This document shows positions 56,601-64,000 of a stretch of 64,000 nt of DNA, piece by piece. The notes under the pieces were generated by a model. The model had not been told where the DNA came from, did no database searches, and worked only from the letters and a program-made list of their open reading frames with translations. A program made the translations under genes and the position numbers. The DNA is from Tetradesmus obliquus (lineage: Eukaryota; Chlorophyta; Chlorophyceae; Sphaeropleales; Scenedesmaceae). The stretch covers positions 1,414,501 through 1,478,500 of the forward strand of contig CP126205.1 in NCBI GenBank assembly GCA_030272155.1. The letters are read 5' to 3'. Numbering within the stretch: position 1 is the first letter of the stretch; every line of letters starts with the position of its first letter.

Positions 56601-57652
56601 ACCTGCACAGCAGCAGACACACACAACAGCCATGGAATACACACTGCATCCAGCAGCTGGATATACTAGCGTTCTTGTTTGACGACACACACACACACAC
56701 AGTGTTTAGGGCCATGTTCAGCAGTCACAACAACTTGCTGTGGGTAGCGTAGCGGATGCAATACTGATACCGCAAGCACTGCAACTTTCAGACGCACCAG
56801 GTTCAGAGCCACCCAGTCGCTCTCAATGCCTGCCAGCTTTGTCTCGATCTGCTCCTCCTTGACAGCAGCTGTGGTGATCTCCTCCAGCTCCTCGCGGTGC
56901 TGCAGGATGTGGCAGTCCAGCAGATGCTGCAGCTTGAAGACATCATCAGCCAGCTGCAGCTCCTTGCCTGCGCACCAAAACATGATAGGGCAGCATCACC
57001 GACACCACAGTCAGTGTCACAAAAGCACTAGACCATGTGTTCAACCTGTTGTGGCTCATACCATTATATATGGTGCCAGGACCCACATGCACCTATCCGC
57101 TCTCACTAGGTATGTGCTAGGAGCAGCACACTATGCACATGCAGCACCTCTCAGCAAACAGATGTGGCTATTCAAGAAGTGCTGCGTTGCCGGTGCACGG
57201 ACCTGTGATCTGCATCAGCGCCCGCCAGTGCCTGTCCCGCATGGCCTTGTGCGCCAGCGCTTGGAACAGCGGCAGCATCTCAAGGAAGTTGTCAATGGTG
57301 TCCCTGCACCGCAAAACACCACAACATTCAGTCAGTGAGATTTCCATCCTCACCTCACTCACAGCAAGAGTTGCAGTCTGTCGTGCGTGGTAGGCTGTGC
57401 GAGGGTTGCTGGCGCAGACTGACACACTGGCTGCCCCCGCCGTGTTGCTGGCCCCACCTGCAGTCCACGTAGGCCTGCCAGTCCCTCAGTGCCTTTGGCA
57501 GCTTCTTGCACTGCGCCTGGTACTGCAGCACCTGCTCTCCCCACTCATCAACCTTCTCCACGACATCCACCCAGAAGTAGTCGCCGTAGCCCTTGATGGT
57601 GCTGATGACGGTCACATACAGGCTGCAGATGCGTATGGCAACAGCAGGAGCC

Positions 57653-57691
<39 letters not shown>

Positions 57692-60600
57692 AGCAGGATA
57701 TGGTGTCAATGCATGACAACCTGAACTGGCATCACACCGCCATGCCGCAGACGCTGTGCACATCATCATTGACCATGTCGCGCTGCAACAAAGCTGCTGG
57801 GCTGAGGACGCAACAGCAGCAGCTGCGCTCTGCACACAGCATGTTGTGGACCTGGCAATTTGAGTATGCGGCTGTGCCCACCTGTACAGCCTGTCCAGCA
57901 TGGACACCTCCTTCTCTGTCTGCTCCAGCTCAGGGTAGGAGGTGACTGCCAGCCCAAACAGCTCTTCGCCACTGCTGTAGTTCTCCCACTTGCGCTTGCG
58001 CACCTGCACGTTCACACATACACAGCAGCCAGGAGGTTAGCCAGCATCATTACAGTACTCTACAGTCTCACCAGTGTAGGCCTCACCTGACAAGCTTCGG
58101 CTGCAGTGCAGATAAACATTTGTTGCTGCAGCTGCAGCAGCCTCTGCAATTCTGCAACACAGCATTGCACAACTCTGATAGCCCACCATACCACAGAGCT
58201 GGCCAATGAGCCTCAACTGGCTGCAGTGCACAACAGCAAATGTTCCAGCTTTGCAGGCTTCGAATCCCACCTCAAACATCTGCTGGAACTTCTTGAGCCT
58301 GTCCACTGCCTCCATGGGGTCCAGGCCAGGCACCATGGGCCCGTTGGCCTCCCAGTCGCGCCTGAAGGCCTGGGCGTCCGCCACAAACGCGTGCACCTCC
58401 TTGATGAGGTCGCGCTTGAAGCCAACCTGCAGTTGGTGCAGGTGGTGGCAATGTTTTTTGCTTAATAATCAGGCAGAGCACAGCGGTGTTGGGTAAGGCA
58501 GTGTAAGGGTATATCCATCAGAGTCAATGCAGCTGGCAGGCGGAGCAAGCAGCTGCCATACCGCTAGGCGTATCTTCATGCCATTACAGCTGCAGCATAA
58601 GCCCTGCCATGCAGGCTTATGGTGACTTCCATTTCTCGATGGCAGCTGCTGCCAACACATGCAGTTGGCTGTTGCCCGCACCTGCTGCCGTGCCAGGTTG
58701 TCGCTGGTGTCTGTTGCCAGCTTGCGCAGCTTCCTCCAGCCGTACCGCAGGTCTGACACCATGCCTGTCTCCTCCTTGGGCACCCGCACCTGCAGCAGCA
58801 GCCACACAAGCACTCAGTAACAAGACTACAACATGCATGTAGGTGTGTGCTGTAATTCACTCGAGAGTGCTTGCAGACCAAGGTGTACTTGTCGGCAAAA
58901 GTGCTGCAGCCCAGCAGATGCAAGTATTCCCAACATGACATGCAAGCTGTCCCACTACTCACAGCACCCACCTCGTAGCGCAGCAGCAGGCTATACATGT
59001 CCTCAATTGGGGCAATCATGGAGTCAATGTCAGCCTCCTTCTCGCGGACCTGCAGCATACATATTCACATCATAAGGGTTTAATACTACGCTGCTTAGCA
59101 TGGTCTATGCCGTATGTATCCCTGCCCCACATTAATTGAGCTGAAGCAAGATTTGCTGCTGTAAACAAACGAAGCAACATGCTGTGCTGGTTGCCCTGCC
59201 AACCACGCACCTCATTCAGCACATTGACCAGGTAACGCACATCCTCCAGGTCCTCAACCTTGCGGTTGAGCTTGAGTGTGGTATCCCTAGCAGTGCAGAT
59301 GCAAGCAATCGGCAGTGGTGAGCTGCAGCCGGCGTCGAGTGGCAGCGCCGGTGCTGGCAGCAAGGACAACTGCGGAGCAATTGAAGGCACAGCAGGAGCA
59401 GAACCAGGCAAAAAGCACACGGCAAGAGCACGAGAACGGTCTAATCACTGCCAGCAGAACAGCACAGCGTGGTAGCAGATGGCAGCAGCTGGGCTTGCCT
59501 GATGTATGAATCGAAGGCCTTCAGGTCCTCTGCGCTCTGCGCATGCAGGTTCTTGGCAAACTGCGCCTTCCAGCTGGCTGCCTCGCTCTTCAGCGAGGTC
59601 TTCAGTGGCGTGGTCTCAAGTGACAGCGAGCCTGCAGGCAACACACATTGCAGCTGTTGGCATCACTTGCGCCTGCAGCCCTGTTGCACAAGCTGCACAA
59701 AGCACTTGAAGCCAAGTGTGCTGTTAAAGTCACAAGCGGGGTGCATGCAGGCGAAACTGGCAGCAAGATTGGCCAAAGTCAGTGTACCGATCAGCATCTA
59801 GCGCACCAATGTTGTACAGCGTTGGAATAGATGCAATCTCTGTCTCCACCGCCATGTACTTCTTCAGCTCTGCCTCAAAGGCCTCCAGTGTAGGGCTGGT
59901 GGCCATGAACGCCTCATAAGTGGCCTGCACAGGACATGGCAGAGTGAGTGCCAACTTGGCTTGGTAAGTGCTAGCTCAGGTCAGCATAGTACTGTGCAGC
60001 TCACAGGGCATGCAGTTGTACCTGCTGCTGCATGCTCGTGCACCTATATGCAGGCAGTCACAGGTAAGTTTGACAGCACAAATGATATGGCTTTACAGCA
60101 TGCCAGCATCGCCGTACCTGGAGGCTTTGCTTCCACAGGAAGGCATACTTGTCAAAGTGGCTCAGGTACTCTGCCACCTGCTGCTTCACACCCTCCACGC
60201 TGCCTGCCAGCAGCAGCACGCTCTTGACAACCTCCTTGTCGCGCGCAATGAGGTCATAGTAGGTGGAAGGCCCGCCAATCATGCCCCAGCAGCGCAGCTG
60301 ACGGCTTGCCTGCATACAGGTGAGCATACAAGAGGTTCCAAGCCACGTGAGCGACTATAACCAAAGCGATCATATCTAGCACAAACAGCAGGAACAAGCT
60401 AGTTATCTGCATATGCTTCCGTTCGCCACATGACAAGCAGAACTAGCGCCGTCTCTGGACGAGTGCTTGCTGGCGTTTGGATGTGCGCACCTGCAGGATG
60501 GCCTTGGCTGTTGAGTTGACTGCATCCTGGATGCCATCCAGCGTGGGGTTCAGCGTGATGTTTGGCAGCTGCATATAGATACATACGCACAAATCAGTGT

Positions 60601-63600
60601 CAGGTGTGAGGTGGGTGGTGATACATGTCCATTGCACGGTGATGAACTTGCTTGGCACAAATGTGTATCAGTGCTGCCACTGATTAGCAGAGCGATGCGT
60701 GGCCAGCGCTGCACCACAACAAGCCAGTAGTTAGTGGCCGAATACCTCAAAAAGACAAAAGCACAAGGTGAGGGGCCAGCACCAGCTGTAGACCCACCTT
60801 GAGCTCCACATCAACATCAAAGAAAGGCCGCTCCATGTAGAAAATGCCAGTTGCTGTCTTGCTGCCCAGGCGCCGCTTCATAGCAGCAAAGCTGCGCTGT
60901 GTGGCCAGCAGGATGGACTGCAGGCAGGGGCAGGCAAGGTTTGGTGGGGCCGAATTGTGGATGATTTGCCACAGGGGTGCGAACACATTCCATGCGGATG
61001 ACAGCAGAAGCGTATGAATAAAGGCGGCGTTCCGGCAAGTCGTTGGTGACCACCACATGTGCATAGATTATGCTGCCGCAGCACAACCTCCACCACCAGC
61101 AGCAGCAGCAGCACACCAACAGACACTCCGCGCGGGCACGTGATCTGCAGGGTCCTGGCTGCCTCACCTTGTACATCAGGCTGCTGTAGTAGCTGCGGAA
61201 CAGGTCCACCTCCCGTGCATCAACAGTCACATCAGGGTTCTCCCGAGGGGCGTTCTGCAAGCATGCAGGCAAAGCTCCAGCAGTTGACAACCAACACAAC
61301 AGTGCGTCGAGTGCCACCATGGTGGCGCTACGCACGATGGCAGCAAGCATGCCCTGCAGCATGCTTGAACTTGCGGCTGAATGTTGAAGGTGCAATGCTC
61401 TCCTGTTGCTGTTGCGCTGTTGGCAGATCACTCATTGCGCTACACCTGCTGCCCCTCTGTTCTCACCTCCACCAGCGAGATGACATCCTCAATGGCACAA
61501 GCCACCTCCTCGTTGCGCACAGCCAGCTGCTGCGCCTGTGCCTTTTGGAACTTGTCCTGCGCCGTGATGAACTCTTCGTACGTGAAAGACCTGCAGCAGC
61601 AGCCACGGCAGTGTGAGATGCAGCCAGCCATGCACCGCCGGCAACTGAATCACTCTTCATACACTAGAGCCATAGGTGCAGCAAGATCTGCTTAGGATAA
61701 GAGGTACCACTCCATGCACGCTTTGTGAAAGGCTGCTGTACCATGCCGCATGCCTTGCTACACTACATCAGCGCAGCAGCACACCTGTCTGCGGGCAGCT
61801 CCACCAGCAGTGTGCGCTGGATGGCCTGCAGGTTGGCCTCCACCCTGTTGTCCATGATGTCCATCACCTTGCGCACCAGCTCCTCCAGCCGCGCCAGGCC
61901 CTGCAGCGCAAGCGCACACATGTGTACACAAGCACACAGCATTTTTGAAGACCTCCAGCAATGCATACATGCGCGCTTCACTCCTTACAGACGAACAGCA
62001 TGCATCACACAAGCAGCGTCGTGAATCTACTTTCCTCATGTCACTGTCTTTCAAGCTCGTCTGGTGAAATCTTGTTGTCACAGAAGCACACCTGCTTGAA
62101 CCTGTGCAGGTAGCCGTCGATGTTCATGGATGCCCAGGTGAGGATGAACATGCCTGGCGCCACCTTTTTCTCCATGTCCTCCAGGTGCGGCTTCAGCAGC
62201 GGCTTGAACACCGGCTGCACGCGCGCCATCACGGACTCGTACTCGTGCACCTGTGGAGGCATCAGATGTGTTGGTGCATGTCACACGGCTGGATGCAAGC
62301 ATATGCTACCAAGCTTCATTCCTTCTGCTGTTTCAATTGCAATCCAACTCAAGCAGCTGTACAGCAGCAGCAGTCTGCCACAACAAACACTTCCTTAGAC
62401 AACCTACTCACCGCAACTGACAGCTGCGAGAAGTAGTAGTTGAACTTCTCCTCCTGCAGCAGCAGCGTGCGCGCTGCTTCTGGCACATGCACGCCAATGA
62501 GCTGCAAGTACTTGGCCTCCCTGCGGGGTAACACCCAACACAATAAGTATCATTACCATACTTATGTGACCAGACGGAATGATTTTGCCACAACTCAAGC
62601 AAGATTACCATGGCCTGTGATCCCTGTGATCTTGACATGTCTGCAGGGCCGGGCGCTGGATGTCCTGAGCTCACCTGATCAGCTGCATGAGCTCCTTGTC
62701 CAGGTTGACCAGCAGCTGCCCAGAGTCCGGGTGCCGCACCAGCAGCGGCGCGCTCAGGCCGCTGCGCTGCTGCTCGATGCCCTTCAGCCAGGCCTGGTGC
62801 CACAGCGTCTCAAACTCCACCAGCGCCTTGGCCACCTGCATGCACAAGTGTATGCATGGAACATGTTCAAAAACAGCTCAAGAGGCAAATTCATGCAGGT
62901 GGAATCAAAAATTGTAGCTGCGCACAGCTCGACACGACTACAGCAGGCAACCGCAGTGGCTGGTGCTGGTGTCGTCCGTTGCTGAGAGTTGCTGTTGCTC
63001 ACCCTGTTGTACAACTTGATGACCTTCTTGCTCTCCTTCTGCGCCATGAGTGCCTTGTTCTGCGCAAAGTGCTGCATGGGCTCCTCAATGCGGCGCAGCA
63101 GCTGCCGTGACCACATGATGTTGCCTGCGATCGGCGGCATGTTGCGCGCTACCGGCGGCTTGTGCTTGAAGGACTCATACTGCGCCTGCACAGCCTCCAG
63201 GTCCTTCACGTAGTAGTGGAAGATCACCTGTGGCCGGCAAACAATACAACAGCACTCAGCAGTGAGGTGAGTAGCCTAAGACGCACGCTCTGCTGCCCAG
63301 AGACGGCTGTGATGAAGCGCATACCTCCAGGAATGCAGCATTGGTAGCAGGGATTGCCACATGCTGACTCCTGCTACTGCATGCGCAGCATGCCACCACG
63401 CGCAGTTGGCGAGTGCTGCCAGCCAGCACCCACCTGGTACTTTGCATCCAGCTCCTCCTTCAGCTTGTCCCGCTGCAGGATGGCGTTGAACTGCGCCAGC
63501 AGGCTCAGCGCATGCTCCGTGCTGGTGATGTTCTCAAACGATGTGTTAATAAACGCCTGCGGCACAGGACACAACACAACGATGCCAGCAGTGGCTGTGT

Positions 63601-64000
63601 GTTTTATGTCTGCAAATATGCCGTTTCCAAGCAAATGCCCATCGGCAGGACATAGACTGGCTGCATCCCTAACCAGCTTGCCGGCAGCACCCTGAACAGA
63701 GGGAGCACCCTGAACAAAGGCTGTACACACAGCAGATCACATCGCTATGTCTCCCTCCTGCAAGCAAAACTCCTCACCAGCAGGCTGATCTCCAGGTCGT
63801 GGATGTTCACGTTGAACTCCAGGTAGTCGCGGTCAAGCTGGTTGCGGCTGTAGTCCAGCAGGTCGTACGGCTTGCGCTTGACATCATCGATGATGGTGTA
63901 CAGCGACTTGAGCACGGTCTCGAGGCCTAACAAAGCAGCAGACATAGAAGCGTTGAAGAAGCACGTGAGCTGGCGATGTGGTGGTGGGCGCGGTCGGGAT
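35874..64000 (-). CDS. ODA2: Outer-arm axonemal dynein heavy chain, gamma type (partial)
   Basis: The motor subunit of the ciliary outer dynein arm: it hydrolyses ATP to slide axonemal doublets. About 78 exons (roughly 12.2 kb coding, about 4,060 residues) were found between 35874 and 63929. The 5' end lies beyond the window. Chlamydomonas gamma is about 4,485 residues, so about 400 N-terminal residues are missing. Domains run tail, linker, AAA1-4, stalk with microtubule-binding domain, AAA5-6, C-terminus; separate entries give exons. The class call rests on AAA1 ([20 protein letters not shown]) and on AAA2 ([37 protein letters not shown]), which match the DNAH5/DNAH8/gamma group rather than beta. 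The alpha chain is the alternative; its diagnostic N-terminus is not visible. All four classical P-loops are intact, so the gene looks functional. Two introns are GC-AG and three introns hold exon-edge copies. Confidence 0.92.
38904..40563 (-). other. Dynein AAA6 exons
   Basis: Exons 40430-40563, 40086-40244, 39667-39871, 39278-39502, 38904-39058. Landmarks are [71 protein letters not shown] and [19 protein letters not shown]6 is structural and lacks nucleotide-binding motifs. Confidence 0.9.
40765..43353 (-). other. Dynein AAA5 and buttress exons
   Basis: Exons 43157-43353, 42813-42924, 42324-42462, 42019-42132, 41631-41746, 41317-41450, 40765-41116. Typical AAA5 landmarks are [53 protein letters not shown] and [15 protein letters not shown]. 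The buttress/coiled region is [22 protein letters not shown]5 lacks a usable P-loop, as expected for axonemal dyneins. Confidence 0.88.
43530..45233 (-). other. Dynein stalk and microtubule-binding domain exons
   Basis: Exons 45082-45233 and the 5' part of 44673-44923 encode coiled coil 1 ([20 protein letters not shown] onward). 44673-44923, 44194-44406 and 43916-44014 encode the microtubule-binding tip, with [20 protein letters not shown] marking its end. 43530-43708 encodes coiled coil 2 ([20 protein letters not shown]). The Lys/Glu/Ala-rich heptad pattern is clear. Confidence 0.88.
45457..47605 (-). other. Dynein AAA4 exons
   Basis: Exons 47400-47605, 47096-47266, 46720-46904, 46332-46493, 45869-46130, 45457-45695. 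Walker A is [34 protein letters not shown] and [20 protein letters not shown] follow. The exon at 46720 ends in a GC donor (AAG/GCAAGT). Two extra copies of the start of exon 47400-47605 lie in the intron at 47640-47909. Confidence 0.92.
47640..47909 (-). repeat. Two copies of the 5' edge of dynein exon 47400-47605
   Basis: The exon start ([31 protein letters not shown]) recurs at about 47650-47757 ([30 protein letters not shown]) and 47810-47907 ([29 protein letters not shown]). Both remain open in frame. The nearer copy keeps a CTGCAG acceptor, the farther has CTGTAT. The period is about 150 bp, and the intronic sequence between copies (GCAGCTAG-TGTGCAGGGCAT) is repeated too. Confidence 0.93.
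48064..50248 (-). other. Dynein AAA3 exons
   Basis: Exons 50095-50248, 49783-49938, 49484-49599, 49222-49315, 48835-49038, 48505-48656, 48064-48212. Walker A is [16 protein letters not shown]. Walker B is [20 protein letters not shown], followed by [23 protein letters not shown]3 is the regulatory nucleotide site of dynein. Confidence 0.92.
50399..52106 (-). other. Dynein AAA2 exons
   Basis: Exons 52006-52106, 51725-51853, 51332-51540, 51063-51163, 50788-50897, 50399-50622. Walker A is [12 protein letters not shown]. The Walker B region is [18 protein letters not shown]. The run [12 protein letters not shown] and [18 protein letters not shown] follows. In this class AAA2 binds ATP but is not expected to hydrolyse it. 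Confidence 0.93.
52485..52535 (-). repeat. Copy of the 5' edge of dynein exon 52227-52409
   Basis: TCTTGGTAGCTGCAGGCAGC and TAGCTTAATTTGCAGCCAGC match 52378-52422 (CTCCTGGTAGCCGCAGGCCG, CCAGCTTCACCTGCAGCCAG). It still reads [10 protein letters not shown] and keeps a TGCAAATTA-type acceptor edge. Confidence 0.8.
53803..54030 (-). repeat. Two copies of the 3' edge of dynein exon 54133-54319
   Basis: The exon end ([19 protein letters not shown]) recurs at about 53964-54030 ([18 protein letters not shown]) and 53803-53870 ([17 protein letters not shown]). The nearer copy keeps the CAG/GTGGGC donor. In the farther copy it reads CTGTGGGC, changing the exon edge. The intronic CATGCAGCTGCA motif is repeated as well, giving a unit of about 165 bp. 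Confidence 0.93.
54467..58790 (-). other. Dynein linker exons
   Basis: Exons: 58681-58790, 58271-58428, 57882-58003, 57460-57622, 57204-57304, 56799-56968, 56488-56603, 56097-56292, 55727-55879, 55412-55582, 55104-55194, 54841-54957, 54467-54662. They cover the DHC_N2 linker, the lever that swings across the AAA ring. Typical segments are [46 protein letters not shown] and [20 protein letters not shown]. Confidence 0.88.
57655..57692. repeat. (CAG)n microsatellite in a dynein intron
   Basis: About a dozen CAG units lie in the intron upstream of dynein exon 57460-57622. Similar shorter tracts abut acceptors at 38012, 42463, 47267, 50623 and 53619. Confidence 0.85.
58973..63929 (-). other. Dynein tail exons
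   Basis: Exons, approximate edges: 63778-63929, 63434-63558, 63002-63230, 62676-62836, 62412-62521, 62091-62250, 61786-61901, 61467-61590, 61168-61255, 60798-60918, 60491-60569, 60118-60310, 59807-59924, 59499-59631, 59211-59288, 58973-59050. They encode the helical-bundle tail (DHC_N1 type), which dimerises with other heavy chains and binds intermediate chains. Recognisable pieces are [40 protein letters not shown] and [16 protein letters not shown]. The exon at 59499 ends in a GC donor. Confidence 0.85.

Overview
The window is nuclear DNA of a green alga, most likely a flagellate chlorophycean (Chlamydomonadales or Sphaeropleales). Genes have many short introns, GC-rich exons, abundant CAG/CTG microsatellites and TGTAA-type poly(A) signals, and one encodes an outer-arm axonemal dynein heavy chain. 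I could not name the species. All gene models were assembled by hand from splice signals, reading phase and protein similarity. For the six complete intact models the exon lengths sum to a whole number of codons.

Layout, left to right. 1778-7969 (-): a 1,664-residue secretory-pathway protein with one membrane span and low-complexity regions, function unknown. 10367-16747 (-): a 627-residue type II NAD(P)H:ubiquinone oxidoreductase of the NDB class, with mitochondrial presequence and EF-hand-like insert. 17743-20705 (-): a 300-residue scramblase-like protein. 21429-23864 (-): 40S ribosomal protein eS10. 24307-27610 (+): a sugar-phosphate/nucleotide-sugar translocator (DMT/TPT family), divergent from eS10 over a 442 bp shared promoter. 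28142-29158 (-): a BTB/POZ gene broken by one missing base. 30600-34275 (-): a 972-residue ankyrin-like helical-repeat protein of unknown role. 35874 to beyond 64000 (-): about 78 exons of the gamma-type (DNAH5/DNAH8-class) outer-arm dynein heavy chain, covering most of the tail, the linker, AAA1-AAA6, stalk, microtubule-binding domain and C-terminus. Roughly 400 N-terminal residues lie outside. No operon-like logic links these genes; they are ordinary independent nuclear genes.

The most striking feature is structural. In the NDB, scramblase, eS10, translocator and dynein genes, many introns hold one to four extra diverged copies of an exon edge together with its splice site, next to the true exon. 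The duplicated unit is the exon edge plus adjoining intron, tandemly repeated at roughly 60-260 bp. Many copies keep a usable GT donor or AG acceptor. This looks like a recurrent mechanism of intron growth and decoy-splice-site production. It is accompanied by (CTG)n-CAG tracts that act as the 3' splice site of many introns, and by at least two GC-AG introns in the dynein gene.
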